Source: Paramesorhizobium endophyticum
GTDB taxonomy: Bacteria; Pseudomonadota; Alphaproteobacteria; Rhizobiales; Rhizobiaceae
Direction: 5' to 3'
Assembly: GCF_014640615.1 (NCBI RefSeq)
Contig: NZ_BMHH01000009.1
Coordinates: forward strand, 111,329-175,328
Length of the DNA stretch: 64,000 nucleotides
The translations under genes were made by a program, and so were the position numbers. Under the pieces are notes generated by a model. The model ran no database searches and was not told the origin of the DNA. It worked only from the letters and a program-made list of their open reading frames with translations. Below, in pieces: positions 1 through 8,633 of the stretch. Positions within the stretch are counted from its first letter, which is position 1. The number at the start of each line of letters is the position of its first letter.

Positions 1-1
1 G

Positions 2-910
2 CTGGCCCCCAATGTGGACCTTAAGGTGCTGGCGCGCGGTACGCCCGGCTTCTCCGGCGCTGACCTGATGAACCTCGTCAACGAGGCGGCGCTGATGGCG
101 GCGCGGCGCAACAAGCGCCTCGTCACCATGCTCGAATTCGAGGACGCCAAGGACAAGGTGATGATGGGTGCGGAGCGCCGCTCCAGCGCCATGACGCAGG
201 AAGAAAAGGCACTGACCGCCTATCACGAGGCCGGCCATGCGGTCGTCGCCATGAACGTGGCGATGGCCGACCCGGTGCACAAGGCGACCATTATTCCGCG
301 TGGCCGTGCGCTCGGCATGGTGATGCAGCTGCCGGAAGGCGACAAATATTCGATGAGTTACAAGTGGATGGTGTCCCGGCTCGCGATCATGATGGGCGGC
401 CGTGTTGCCGAGGAATTGAAGTTCGGCAAGGAGAACATCACCTCTGGCGCTTCGTCCGATATCGAACAGGCGACCAAGCTCGCCCGCGCCATGGTGACGC
501 GCTGGGGCTTCTCCGACAAGCTGGGCCAGGTGGCCTATGGCGAGAATCAGGAGGAAGTCTTCCTGGGCCATTCCGTCGCCCGCCAGCAGAATGTTTCGGA
601 GGAAACCGCGCAGCTGATCGACGCGGAAGTGCGGCAGCTGATTGACAATGCTTACACCGAGGCCCGCTCGATCCTGACCAAGAAGAAAAAGGACTGGATC
701 GCCATCGCCGAGGGGCTGCTCGAATATGAGACGCTGTCGGGCGAAGAACTGAAGGCGATCTGCGCCGGGCAGAAGCCGGCCCGTGACCTCGGCGACGACA
801 CGCCGCCGTCGCGCGGGTCGAGCGTGCCGAAGGCTGGCGGCACCACGCGCAAGCGCAAGACCCCGGGCAACGAGCCTGACACGGGCATGGAGCCGCAGCC
901 GCAATCCTGA
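2..910 (+). CDS. ftsH: ATP-dependent zinc metalloprotease FtsH (C-terminal part, 5' end outside window)
   Basis: The frame runs in from base 2 with no start codon, so only about the last 300 residues are here. FtsH is an inner-membrane AAA+ protease that degrades damaged membrane proteins and short-lived cytosolic regulators. Seen: the end of the AAA lid (GFSGADL), then the M41 peptidase domain with zinc motif HEAGH at 224-238, the downstream acidic-ligand region ([12 protein letters not shown]), and a disordered tail rich in Pro, Gly, Thr and Arg. The membrane segments and Walker motifs lie upstream of the window. A terminator separates it from glmM, the usual neighbour in this order. Confidence 0.97.
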   Translation: MAPNVDLKVLARGTPGFSGADLMNLVNEAALMAARRNKRLVTMLEFEDAKDKVMMGAERRSSAMTQEEKALTAYHEAGHAVVAMNVAMADPVHKATIIPRGRALGMVMQLPEGDKYSMSYKWMVSRLAIMMGGRVAEELKFGKENITSGASSDIEQATKLARAMVTRWGFSDKLGQVAYGENQEEVFLGHSVARQQNVSEETAQLIDAEVRQLIDNAYTEARSILTKKKKDWIAIAEGLLEYETLSGEELKAICAGQKPARDLGDDTPPSRGSSVPKAGGTTRKRKTPGNEPDTGMEPQPQS

Positions 911-931
911 CGCGCGATATTTCAGACCATC

Positions 932-962
932 AAAAACAGCCGGGCAATGCCCGGCTGTTTCA
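932..962 (+). terminator. Rho-independent terminator after ftsH
   Basis: A GC-rich hairpin (arms ACAGCCGGGC and GCCCGGCTGT, loop AAT) followed by TTTCATTT lies about 25 bases after the ftsH stop. It fits an intrinsic terminator ending the ftsH transcript before glmM. Confidence 0.8.
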
Positions 963-1126
963 TTTGTATATGCAAAGTGAGTGAGAAAATCGCGCCATGT
1001 CTTCGTTTGCCTCTTTTTCACCCCTCGACGTTATTATGTGCCTACCCGTGTGAGTGGAATTGCGTGATCCCGCTGTTTTTGCGATAAAAGGAAAATAGTC
1101 GGGGTCCGTTTAGATAAGGCGTGGTT

Positions 1127-2479
1127 ATGAATCGGAAATACTTCGGAACGGACGGTATTCGCGGAAGAGCCAATAGCTTTCCCATGACGCCTGACATCGC
1201 CATGAAGGTCGGCATGGCCGTCGGTCTCCTCTTTCGCGAGACAGGCCAGGGCAAGCGCGTGGTGATCGGCAAAGATACCCGTCGTTCTGGCTATATGCTG
1301 GAGAATGCGCTGGTCGCAGGCTTTACGGCGACCGGCATGGACGTGTTCCTGCTCGGCCCCATTCCCACGCCGGCGGTGGCGATGCTCTGCCGCTCGCTTC
1401 GCGCCGATATCGGCGTGATGATCTCCGCCTCGCACAATCCTTATTACGACAACGGCATCAAGCTGTTCGGGCCCGACGGCTTCAAGCTTTCCGATGAGCT
1501 GGAACTCCAGATCGAGAAGCTGATCGAGGAGGATATGTACGCCAAGCTCGCCGGCAATGGCGATATCGGGCGGGCGAAGCGCGTCGAGGGCGATATTTAC
1601 CGCTATACCGAGTTTGCCAAGCGTACGCTGCCGCGCAATCTTTCGCTCGCGGGTCTGCGCATCGTCGTCGATTGCGCCAATGGCGCGGCTTACAAGGTGG
1701 CCCCTTCAGCGCTTTGGGAACTTGGCGCGGAAGTGGTGACGATCAACAACGAGCCGAACGGCGTCAACATCAACGAGGATTGCGGCTCGACGCATCCTAT
1801 CGGCCTTATCAAGAAGGTGCATGAAGTCCGGGCCGATCTGGGCATTGCGCTCGACGGCGACGCCGACCGCGTGCTGATGGTGGACGAGGGCGGCAATGTC
1901 ATCGATGGCGACCAGTTGATGGCGGTCATCGCCGAAACCTGGGCGAAAACAAACCGGCTGACCGGTAACGGCATCGTCGCCACCGTCATGTCCAATCTGG
2001 GCCTTGAACGTTTCCTTGCGGACATGGGCCTGTCGCTGGCGCGCACCAAGGTGGGCGACCGCTATGTGGTCGAGCATATGCGCGAGCATGGCTTCAATGT
2101 CGGCGGCGAGCAGTCCGGCCATATCGTGCTTTCCGATTTCTCGACCACCGGCGACGGGCTCGTTTCGGCCTTGCAGATTCTCGCCGTCATGCAGGACCAG
2201 CAGAAGCCGCTGAGCGAGGTTTGCCGCAAATTCGAACCGGTGCCGCAACTTCTGAAGAATGTGCGCACCAAGGGTGGCAAGCCGCTGGAAGACATCACCG
2301 TGAAAAGCGCCATCGAGGACGCGCGCGACCGCCTGGGTAATGGAGGCCGTCTGGTCATCCGTCCCTCGGGCACCGAGCCCCTTATCCGCGTCATGGCGGA
2401 AGGCGACGACCGCATACTGGTCGAGACGGTGGTGAACGACATCGTCAATGTGATATCGGGCATACGCACTGCTGCCTGA
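1127..2479 (+). CDS. glmM: Phosphoglucosamine mutase GlmM
   Basis: GlmM interconverts glucosamine-6-phosphate and glucosamine-1-phosphate, feeding UDP-GlcNAc for peptidoglycan and lipid A. The 450-residue length is normal. Motifs in order: substrate-loop start FGTDGIRG (near residue 6), catalytic phosphoserine loop SASHNP with Ser102, magnesium loop DGDADR (243-248), sugar-binding GEQSGH, and the C-terminal phosphate-binding RPSGTEP. I start it at the ATG at 1127, with an AAGG ribosome site 7 bases upstream, rather than at the GTG two codons earlier. It stands alone between two terminator or promoter regions. Confidence 0.97.
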   Translation: MNRKYFGTDGIRGRANSFPMTPDIAMKVGMAVGLLFRETGQGKRVVIGKDTRRSGYMLENALVAGFTATGMDVFLLGPIPTPAVAMLCRSLRADIGVMISASHNPYYDNGIKLFGPDGFKLSDELELQIEKLIEEDMYAKLAGNGDIGRAKRVEGDIYRYTEFAKRTLPRNLSLAGLRIVVDCANGAAYKVAPSALWELGAEVVTINNEPNGVNINEDCGSTHPIGLIKKVHEVRADLGIALDGDADRVLMVDEGGNVIDGDQLMAVIAETWAKTNRLTGNGIVATVMSNLGLERFLADMGLSLARTKVGDRYVVEHMREHGFNVGGEQSGHIVLSDFSTTGDGLVSALQILAVMQDQQKPLSEVCRKFEPVPQLLKNVRTKGGKPLEDITVKSAIEDARDRLGNGGRLVIRPSGTEPLIRVMAEGDDRILVETVVNDIVNVISGIRTAA

Positions 2480-2567
2480 AATATAAGGGGGTAGGGGAAT
2501 ATGTCTTGCTTTGCCTATGGTTTGTCCATTGGCTTACTCCCTTAAGCAAAATGGTGAAGAAACAGGG

Positions 2568-2583
2568 TTAAGCACGGCTTAAC
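2568..2583. promoter_or_regulatory. Candidate CtrA-binding box upstream of the first omp gene
   Basis: TTAA-N7-TTAAC matches the full CtrA consensus of alphaproteobacteria. It lies about 90 bases before the omp start at 2671. The second omp gene has the same motif (3541-3555). CtrA control of Omp25-family genes is reported in Brucella; binding here is inferred. Confidence 0.55.
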
Positions 2584-2670
2584 CTTTCCCGTCTATTTTT
2601 CCCGATCGAAGTCAGTGGGAATCCGGCGCGAGAACCCAAGCGCCGGCACGTCGGGATGGGAAAAGCCACC

Positions 2671-3480
2671 ATGCAGCATCATTTCAAAAACATCATCGCC
2701 GGTGCGGTTATGCTCGCCGCCGCCGGCGTCACGCATTCCGCGCTTGCGGCGGATCTGTCGCCGCCGATGGAGGCGCCATCCGTTCCGGAAGTGGTGCCGC
2801 CCGCGGTCGGCGGCTGGTATCTGCGCGGCGATATCGGTTACTCCTGGTCCAAGTTCCGCGAGACGACCTATGACGTTCCCAACAATAATGGTTGCGGCAC
2901 GTGCGGCTCATTCATCGAGAAATCGCTCGACGGCGACCTGAAGGGCTCGTTCCTTGCCGGTGCGGGTATCGGCTATCAGATAACGGATTATTTCCGCACC
3001 GATCTGACCGCCGATTATATGTTTCGGTCGAAATTCGAGGGCGGTTCGTGCTCTCCCGCTGGATGTTCCGACGATCGCACGAAGATGAGCGCGCTGTCGA
3101 TTCTCGCCAATGCCTATGTGGATCTGGGGAACTTCAACGGCTTCACGCCCTATGTCGGCGCGGGTATCGGCGGCACGCGCGTGAAATGGGATGATCTGGT
3201 GGATCACAAGAACGGAACCACGCAGGAAGGCGCAGCGAACTGGCGCTTCACCTATGCGCTCATGGCGGGTGTCGCGTTCGACCTGACGCACAATCTGAAG
3301 CTCGATGCCGGATACCGCTACCGCCATGTCAATGGCGGCAAGATGTTCGACGGCGGCCAATGGATCGGCGATGGACATGATGACGGCATGAACATCCATG
3401 ATGTCCGTGTCGGCCTGCGCTATCAGTTCGGCGCCCCGTCTGTCGCTTATGCGCCGGAGCCGCTGCCCGTTTACAAGTAA
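2671..3480 (+). CDS. Outer-membrane beta-barrel protein, Omp25/31-like (paralogue 1)
   Basis: Predicted outer-membrane protein of 269 residues: a signal peptide ending at a HSALA|ADL-type site, a short Pro/Glu/Val-rich linker, then alternating strands of an eight-stranded OmpA/Omp25-like barrel (GGWYLRGDIGYSW at the first strand, DVRVGLRYQFG near the end) and a tail ending in PEPLPVYK. The start at 2671 is favoured because GGGAA sits 8 bases before it; the ATG at 2656 lacks a good ribosome site. The next gene is a paralogue with the same start and end motifs, so this is a tandem duplication. Several Cys residues in two loops (CGTCG; CSPAGC) are unusual for this family. Role inferred: envelope integrity, small-solute passage or haem binding. 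Confidence 0.85.
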   Translation: MQHHFKNIIAGAVMLAAAGVTHSALAADLSPPMEAPSVPEVVPPAVGGWYLRGDIGYSWSKFRETTYDVPNNNGCGTCGSFIEKSLDGDLKGSFLAGAGIGYQITDYFRTDLTADYMFRSKFEGGSCSPAGCSDDRTKMSALSILANAYVDLGNFNGFTPYVGAGIGGTRVKWDDLVDHKNGTTQEGAANWRFTYALMAGVAFDLTHNLKLDAGYRYRHVNGGKMFDGGQWIGDGHDDGMNIHDVRVGLRYQFGAPSVAYAPEPLPVYK

Positions 3481-3498
3481 GCCTGGCTCACTGCCTCG

Positions 3499-3527
3499 AG
3501 AAGCCCGGTTTTGGCCGGGCTTTTTCG
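3499..3527 (+). terminator. Rho-independent terminator after omp paralogue 1
   Basis: Hairpin with arms AAGCCCGG and CCGGGCTT followed by a T-run, about 20 bases past the stop. The two tandem omp genes are therefore probably separate transcripts. Confidence 0.85.
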
Positions 3528-3540
3528 CGGGTGCGCATGC

Positions 3541-3555
3541 TTAACGGCTGCTTAA
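3541..3555. promoter_or_regulatory. Candidate CtrA-binding box upstream of the second omp gene
   Basis: TTAA-N7-TTAA spaced exactly as a CtrA site, about 70 bases before the start at 3624. It parallels the box before the first paralogue, which makes chance less likely. Confidence 0.5.
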
Positions 3556-3623
3556 GAATTTTGGTTAATGATCGAGAAACGTAACGGCGGAACCATATCT
3601 GCCGCTTCCCTTGGGGGATTCGC

Positions 3624-4496
3624 ATGAAACGCATCAAGCGCATTTTCATAGCTGCCTTATCCAGTCCCGTTCTGGTCATCCCGGCACTTGCCGCGGATCT
3701 GGGCCCCGCTCCCGTGGAGGCTCCGATTGCAGCCGGGCCGGTCGCAGCCGCTTCTGGCTGGTACCTGCGCGGCGATGTCGGGCACAGTTTCGACGCCAAG
3801 GGTGACGGGCGATATGGCGTTTGGGACGAGGCCAGCCATAGCAAGACCGAGTTCGACTATGACGAGATAAAACTGCGCGGTAACACGGATTTCGGCATCG
3901 GTGTCGGCTATCGCTTCAACCAGTATCTGCGCGCGGATGCGACGCTTGCCTACTGGAAGCGGGATGTGTTCGGCTCGAGCGAGGCGTTCGGCGGTGCGGT
4001 CTCCTTCGACGACACCTCGAAAGTCACCGCCTGGGAGATGATGGCGAATGCCTATGTCGATCTCATCACCTGGGGCAAGGTCACGCCCTATATCGGCGGC
4101 GGTGTGGGCTTCACGCGCCTCAAATACGGCACGATGAAGAACCGGTCCTGGTGCCATGATCCTTCCGTCTGCGGTGACAGCTATTGGGCCGACCATGGCG
4201 GTTTTTCTTCGACGCGCTTCACCTGGGCGCTGATGGCCGGCATGACGGTCGATATCACCTCCAGGACCAAGCTCGATTTCGGCTACCGCTACTCGCACAT
4301 CAAGGGCGGCAAGGCTTTCGGATGGGATGCGTCCGACATCGCCGCGGGCGCGACCGGCGTGCAGGGCTACGACAAGGGCTTCGACGTGCATCAGGTTCGT
4401 GTCGGCCTGCGCTACGAGTTCGGCGGCCCGGAGGCAGCTTATCAGCCTGAGCCGCTTCCGACCTATAGCGAGCCGGCACCGGTTTATAAGAACTGA
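3624..4496 (+). CDS. Outer-membrane beta-barrel protein, Omp25/31-like (paralogue 2)
   Basis: A 290-residue paralogue of the preceding gene. It has a signal peptide (basic MKRIKR start, cleavage near ALA|ADL), a linker rich in Pro, Ala and Val, the first barrel strand SGWYLRGDVGHSF, a duplicated architecture of alternating aromatic strands, and the same closing strand (VRVGLRYEFGGP) followed by a PEPLPTY tail. The ATG at 3624 follows a GGGGGATT ribosome site at good distance. Location is outer membrane; function is inferred only from family resemblance. It carries two Cys in one loop (CHDPSVC), which could form a disulfide outside the cell. A CtrA-type box lies upstream and a strongly structured region lies downstream. 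Confidence 0.85.
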   Translation: MKRIKRIFIAALSSPVLVIPALAADLGPAPVEAPIAAGPVAAASGWYLRGDVGHSFDAKGDGRYGVWDEASHSKTEFDYDEIKLRGNTDFGIGVGYRFNQYLRADATLAYWKRDVFGSSEAFGGAVSFDDTSKVTAWEMMANAYVDLITWGKVTPYIGGGVGFTRLKYGTMKNRSWCHDPSVCGDSYWADHGGFSSTRFTWALMAGMTVDITSRTKLDFGYRYSHIKGGKAFGWDASDIAAGATGVQGYDKGFDVHQVRVGLRYEFGGPEAAYQPEPLPTYSEPAPVYKN

Positions 4497-4510
4497 GTCG
4501 CGGAGTCTCA

Positions 4511-4652
4511 CCTCTGGTGGTCGCTTGAAAATTCCAGGGGAGTGAAGTATATATTCGAAGTAGCCTGACAGGGCCGAAGCCCTGCCAGGCGTTTACCTTA
4601 CTTTACGAATTGGACCCGCACAGCGACTTGCCAGGTCGTGCGGGTCTTTCGT
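4511..4652 (+). ncRNA. Highly structured intergenic RNA candidate (6S-like rod or long 3' structure)
   Basis: The sequence can fold as a rod. GTCGCT (4520-4525) pairs with AGCGAC (4622-4627), AATTC (4530-4534) with GAATT (4607-4611), GTGAAGTA (4542-4549) with TACTTTAC (4599-4606), and a 12-bp apical hairpin with one mismatch closes at 4563-4590. A competing hairpin (4613-4621 with 4638-4646, then TTTCGT) looks like a terminator. A closing stem, internal loops and a long apical stem recall 6S RNA, but I find no clear promoter and no family signature, so it may be only the 3' end of the omp transcript. Confidence 0.3.
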
Positions 4653-4889
4653 ATTGTAAGGGTGATATAAAGTGGCGGCGTAAACCAATACCACATCGTA
4701 TCGACTCCTCTCGCAGGCAAGGCTGTGTCCTGCCTCAGTCCGGACGCCTATTCGCCGGATTGCGCGCCCTGATTTCAGTCACTACGCGCTGCTGCTTCTG
4801 TCTGCGATAAGTCGAATTAAACTTTAACCATCGGTAGAAATCAATCGGCGTTTCACCTGTGCGAAAGCTGTCGCGGCCGAACAAATTTC
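4653..4889. other. Intergenic region upstream of serC, no gene seen
   Basis: No convincing reading frame. It holds small inverted repeats (GCAGG...CCTGC near 4710-4732; TCCGG...CCGGA near 4739-4760) and an AT-rich patch at 4815-4850. It probably carries upstream serC regulation. Confidence 0.4.
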
Positions 4890-4918
4890 TTGACTGCATG
4901 CGACGTTTCTCATACCTC
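4890..4918 (+). promoter_or_regulatory. Putative sigma70-type promoter for serC
   Basis: TTGACT (4890-4895), 17 bases, then TACCTC (4913-4918). This places the transcript start close to 4924, just before the two hairpins of the serC leader. The -35 is strong and the -10 weak. Confidence 0.5.
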
Positions 4919-4920
4919 CA

Positions 4921-4976
4921 TCAGCGGGCCACTTCTCCCCACCGAGAAGCGTGCTATCTGAGAGGATAGGATAAAC
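4921..4976 (+). ncRNA. serC leader RNA motif
   Basis: Two compact hairpins precede the serC start: CTTCTC (4932-4937) with GAGAAG (4944-4949), and CTATC (4954-4958) with GATAG (4965-4969). The second holds the AGAGGAT ribosome site. This matches in position and layout the serC RNA motif described upstream of serC-serA in Rhizobiales (Corbino et al. 2005). It probably controls serC-serA translation; the ligand or factor is unknown. Confidence 0.7.
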
Positions 4977-6152
4977 ATGACTGCTATCGCGAAGCCGGAC
5001 CAGCGTCCGGCCAATCCTAATTTTTCATCTGGTCCCTGCGCAAAACGTCCCGGCTGGTCGCTGCAAGCACTCGCCGATGCGCCCCTTGGCCGTTCGCACC
5101 GCGCGAAAATCGGCAAGACCAAGCTGAAGGACGCCATCGACCTTACCCGCGAAGTTCTGCAGGTGCCCGCCGATTATCGCATCGGGATCGTGCCTGCTTC
5201 CGATACCGGCGCCGTGGAAATGGCGCTCTGGTCGCTGCTCGGTGAGCGCGGCGTCGATATGGTCGCCTGGGAGAGCTTCGGCGCGGGCTGGGTGACTGAC
5301 GTGGTCAAGCAGTTGAAGCTCGCCGATGCGCGCACTTTCGAAGCGCCCTATGGCGAGATCGTCGATTTCAACAGGATCGATTTCGACCGCGATGTGGTCT
5401 TCACCTGGAACGGCACCACTTCGGGAGTCCGCGTGCCGAACGCGGATTTCATTCCCGCGGACCGCAAGGGTCTCACCATTTGCGACGCAACGTCTGCCGC
5501 TTTCGCGCAGCGCCTCGATTTCTCCAAGCTCGATGTCGTCACCTTCTCCTGGCAGAAAGTGCTGGGCGGGGAGGGCGCGCATGGCATCCTCATCCTGTCG
5601 CCCCGCGCCGTCGAGCGACTGGAAACCTACAAGCCCGCCTGGCCGCTGCCGAAGATCTTCCGCCTCACCAAGGGCGGCAAACTGATCGAGGGTATCTTCG
5701 TCGGCGAGACGATCAACACACCGTCCATGCTCTGCGTCGAGGATTATCTCGATGCGCTCAACTGGGCGAAGTCGATCGGCGGGCTCGATGCGCTGCTTGC
5801 CCGCGCGGACAAGAACTTTGCTGTTCTCGACGCATGGGTCGAGCGGACGCCTTGGATCGCCAATCTGGCGGTGAAGCCGGAAACGCGCTCCAACACCTCC
5901 GTCTGCCTCAGCATCGTCGATCCCGATGTGACCGCGCTCGATGCGGATGCGCAAGCCGCCTTCGCCAAGGGCATCGTTTCGGCGCTCGACAAGGAAGGCG
6001 TCGCCTATGACATCGGCGCCTATCGCGACGCGCCTTCGGGCCTGCGCATCTGGGCCGGCGCGACGGTCGAGGCTTCCGACCTCGAAGCGCTCACCCAATG
6101 GCTCGACTGGGCCTTCGCCAATCAGAAGGCCGCGCTGAAACAAGCGGCCTGA
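4977..6152 (+). CDS. serC: Phosphoserine aminotransferase SerC
   Basis: PLP-dependent class V aminotransferase making O-phospho-L-serine from 3-phosphohydroxypyruvate and glutamate, the second step of serine synthesis; it also serves pyridoxal phosphate synthesis in some bacteria. The 391 residues are typical of the alphaproteobacterial form. It shows the substrate loop [13 protein letters not shown] near the N terminus, the WESFGAGW segment, and the PLP-binding lysine in [13 protein letters not shown] (Lys194). The ATG at 4977 lies right behind the leader hairpin that holds its ribosome site. serA follows after 72 bases on the same strand, so the two form an operon. Confidence 0.96.
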   Translation: MTAIAKPDQRPANPNFSSGPCAKRPGWSLQALADAPLGRSHRAKIGKTKLKDAIDLTREVLQVPADYRIGIVPASDTGAVEMALWSLLGERGVDMVAWESFGAGWVTDVVKQLKLADARTFEAPYGEIVDFNRIDFDRDVVFTWNGTTSGVRVPNADFIPADRKGLTICDATSAAFAQRLDFSKLDVVTFSWQKVLGGEGAHGILILSPRAVERLETYKPAWPLPKIFRLTKGGKLIEGIFVGETINTPSMLCVEDYLDALNWAKSIGGLDALLARADKNFAVLDAWVERTPWIANLAVKPETRSNTSVCLSIVDPDVTALDADAQAAFAKGIVSALDKEGVAYDIGAYRDAPSGLRIWAGATVEASDLEALTQWLDWAFANQKAALKQAA

Positions 6153-6167
6153 TTGCGCACTCCTTGA

Positions 6168-6187
6168 GCGGCTGCGTATGCAGCCGC
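6168..6187 (+). other. Hairpin between serC and serA
   Basis: Perfect 8-bp stem GCGGCTGC / GCAGCCGC with loop GTAT, followed by CTCTTCCC rather than a T-run. More likely an mRNA-stabilising or partial-attenuation hairpin than a full terminator, since serA follows directly. Confidence 0.45.
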
Positions 6188-6224
6188 CTCTTCCCATTTC
6201 CTATTTATATTGATGGAGGCCATC

Positions 6225-7826
6225 ATGGCGCCCCGCGTTCTCGTATCGGACAAACTCTCCACCACCGCCGTGCAAATCTTCAAAGACCGCGGCGTCGAGG
6301 TCGATTATTTGCCTGACCTCGGCAAGGATAAGGAAAAGCTGCTCGAAATCATCGATCAGTATGACGGCCTGGCCATCCGCTCGGCCACCAAGGTCACGGA
6401 AAAGCTCATCGCCGCGGCCAAGAATCTCAAGGTGATCGGCCGCGCCGGCATCGGCGTCGACAATGTCGATATCCCGGCGGCGTCGCGTCGCGGCATCATC
6501 GTCATGAACACGCCGTTCGGCAATTCCATCACCACCGCCGAACACGCCATCGCGCTGATGTTCGCCGTGGCGCGCCAGTTGCCGGAGGCGGATGTATCGA
6601 CCCGCGCCGGCAAGTGGGAGAAAAACCGCTTCATGGGCGTCGAGATCACCGGCAAGACGCTGGGCGTCATCGGCTGCGGCAATATCGGTTCGATCGTCGC
6701 GACACGCGGCGTCGGCCTCAAGATGCATGTCGTCGCCTTCGATCCGTTCCTCTCGGAAGCCCGCGCGCAGGAACTGGGCGTGGAGAAGGTGGAGCTGGAC
6801 GATCTCTTCGCCCGCGCCGATTTCATCACGCTCCACACGCCGCTCACCGACAAGACCCGCAACATCATCAATGCGGATGCAATAAACAAGATGAAGAAGG
6901 GCGTGCGCATCATCAACTGCGCGCGCGGCGGACTGATCGTTGAGAAGGATCTGGTCGAGGGGCTGAAGTCCGGCAAGGTCGCCGGGGCTGGCATCGACGT
7001 GTTCGAGGTGGAGCCGGCGACGGAGAACGAGCTGTTCCATCTGCCGAATGTCGTCTGCACGCCGCATCTGGGCGCGTCGACCAGTGAAGCGCAGGAGAAC
7101 GTCGCGTTGCAGGTGGCCGAGCAGATGTCGGACTATCTGATCAAAGGAGCCGTCTCCAACGCCATCAACATGCCCTCGATTACGGCGGAAGAAGCGCCAA
7201 GGCTGAAGCCCTTCGTCAAGCTTGCCGAAGTGCTGGGCGCGTTTGTCGGCCAGGTGACGGACGAGCCGATCCAGGAAGTAGAAGTGCTGTTCGACGGCAT
7301 CACCGCGACGATGAACACGCGTGCGCTCGTCTCGGCGGCGCTGGCCGGGCTCATCCGCCCGCAGGTGGCCGATGTCAATATGGTCTCGGCGCCTATCATG
7401 GTGAAGGAGCGTGGCATTATCGTCTCCGAGGTCAAGCGCGACAAGTCGGGCGTGTTCGACGGCTATATCAAGCTGACGGTCAAGACCACGCAGCGCACCC
7501 GCTCCATCGCCGGCACCTGCTTCTCCGACGGCAAGCCGCGCTTCATCCAGATCAAGGGCATCAATCTCGACGCCGAAGTCGGCCAGCACATGCTCTATAC
7601 CACCAATGACGATACGCCGGGCATGATCGGCCTGCTCGGCACGGTGTGCGGCAAGCATGGCGTCAACATCGCCAATTTCTCGCTCGGCCGTGACCGTCCG
7701 GGCGGCGACGCCATCGCGCTGCTCTATCTGGACGAGCGCATTCCGGACCATGTGCTGGAAGACCTTCGCGCCAACACGGCGATCAACTCCGCCCGCCCGC
7801 TGGAGTTCAACGTGGGCGAGGCCTGA
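6225..7826 (+). CDS. serA: D-3-phosphoglycerate dehydrogenase SerA
   Basis: NAD-dependent enzyme for the first committed step of serine synthesis, 3-phosphoglycerate to 3-phosphohydroxypyruvate. The protein is the long type (533 residues): catalytic and nucleotide-binding domains (Rossmann GxGxxG in GVIGCGNIGS; catalytic Arg in CARGGL, Glu in the FEVEP segment, His in TPHLGAST), then the intervening ASB domain, then a C-terminal ACT domain (TPGMIGLLG) that usually binds L-serine for feedback inhibition. The ATG at 6225 is preferred because GGAGG ends 5 bases upstream; ATG 6213 and TTG 6210 lie over that ribosome site. Operon with serC. Confidence 0.97.
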   Translation: MAPRVLVSDKLSTTAVQIFKDRGVEVDYLPDLGKDKEKLLEIIDQYDGLAIRSATKVTEKLIAAAKNLKVIGRAGIGVDNVDIPAASRRGIIVMNTPFGNSITTAEHAIALMFAVARQLPEADVSTRAGKWEKNRFMGVEITGKTLGVIGCGNIGSIVATRGVGLKMHVVAFDPFLSEARAQELGVEKVELDDLFARADFITLHTPLTDKTRNIINADAINKMKKGVRIINCARGGLIVEKDLVEGLKSGKVAGAGIDVFEVEPATENELFHLPNVVCTPHLGASTSEAQENVALQVAEQMSDYLIKGAVSNAINMPSITAEEAPRLKPFVKLAEVLGAFVGQVTDEPIQEVEVLFDGITATMNTRALVSAALAGLIRPQVADVNMVSAPIMVKERGIIVSEVKRDKSGVFDGYIKLTVKTTQRTRSIAGTCFSDGKPRFIQIKGINLDAEVGQHMLYTTNDDTPGMIGLLGTVCGKHGVNIANFSLGRDRPGGDAIALLYLDERIPDHVLEDLRANTAINSARPLEFNVGEA

Positions 7827-7827
7827 T

Positions 7828-8328
7828 ATGACGGATGGGCTGCAATGGCGTGCGATGCGCGGGGAGGATATTCCCGCCGTCAGCGCCATTGCGGCCGCCG
7901 TTCATACGGATTTCTTCGAGGACGATGCAGTCTTTGCCGAGCGGCTCGCGCTTTATCCCGCGGGCTGCTTCGTCCTTGAAAAGGCAGGGGGACTTGCCGG
8001 CTACGGCATCAGCCACCCCTGGGTCAAATACCGCATACCGGCGCTGAACACGCTGCTCGGGCGTTTGCCTGATGATGCGGACATCTATTATCTTCACGAC
8101 ATCGCTCTTATGCCTGAAGCCCGCTCCGGCGGCTTTGCCTCCCGCGTCGTCCAGATGATGGCTCGACAGGCCGAGCGGGATGGTTTCGCTACCATGGCGC
8201 TCGTTGCGGTCAATGGGTCACCGGGCTACTGGCAGAAACAGGGCTTCGCCATTGCCGACGTGCCAGAGCTGACGGCCAAGCTTCTCAGCTATTCCGTCGA
8301 TGCGCGGTATATGGTGCGGGTGCATTGA
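7828..8328 (+). CDS. GNAT-family N-acetyltransferase
   Basis: A 166-residue protein with the GNAT fold: an N-terminal strand-helix (LQWRAMRGEDIPAV), a central strand (IYYLHDIALMPEARSGGFASRVV) with the acetyl-CoA pyrophosphate loop in a degenerate R/Q-x-x-G-x-G/A form (ARSGGFA), and the late strand MALVAVNGSPGYWQKQGF typical of RimI-like members. The start at 7828 lies one base past the serA stop, so translation is probably coupled. The substrate cannot be told from sequence; the serine-operon position is suggestive only. A family A repeat follows directly. Confidence 0.85.
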   Translation: MTDGLQWRAMRGEDIPAVSAIAAAVHTDFFEDDAVFAERLALYPAGCFVLEKAGGLAGYGISHPWVKYRIPALNTLLGRLPDDADIYYLHDIALMPEARSGGFASRVVQMMARQAERDGFATMALVAVNGSPGYWQKQGFAIADVPELTAKLLSYSVDARYMVRVH

Positions 8329-8338
8329 TTAAAACGTT

Positions 8339-8506
8339 GGCGGGACAGCGCCCCCCTCTGTCCTGCCGGACATCTCCCCCGCGAGGGGGGAGATTACGCT
8401 CTCACTTCCGCTTTCGCCAATGATGTAGAATAAGCTCCGCCATCGATGGAAGCCAATCTCCCCCCTTGCGGGGGAGATGCCCGGCAGGGCAGAGGGGGGC
8501 GCCTCG
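8339..8506. repeat. Family A palindromic repeat, copy A1 (RIME-like)
   Basis: Long imperfect palindrome between the acetyltransferase and purA. The outer arms GCGCCCCCCT (from 8348) and AGGGGGGCGC (to 8502) and inner arms (CTCCCCCGCGAGGGGGGAG; CTCCCCCCTTGCGGGGGAG) can each form hairpins. The middle (TTCCGCTTTCGCCAAT) is shared with copies A2, A3 and A5. It resembles rhizobial RIME elements in size and layout. Confidence 0.8.
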
Positions 8507-8633
8507 CGATTCCGTAAAAACACGATTTGCTTTAAGAAAAGAAGGGTCGCGCTTTGCGGAATGAGCCTGTATAGAAGCTCACGTTTGTCATTTCATGGCG
8601 GGCGGTTCTCCGCCCGGAGCGGAGAGTTTCTTT

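Noticed and set aside
3590..3614. EcfG promoter before omp paralogue 2 (GGAAC near 3590)
   Set aside because: Downstream bases give CCTT at spacing 15; does not fit N16/17-CGTT or N18-TT.
6201..7889. Long open frame antisense to serA (562 codons)
   Set aside because: Shadow of serA; composition is His/Arg/Asp-rich without domain motifs.
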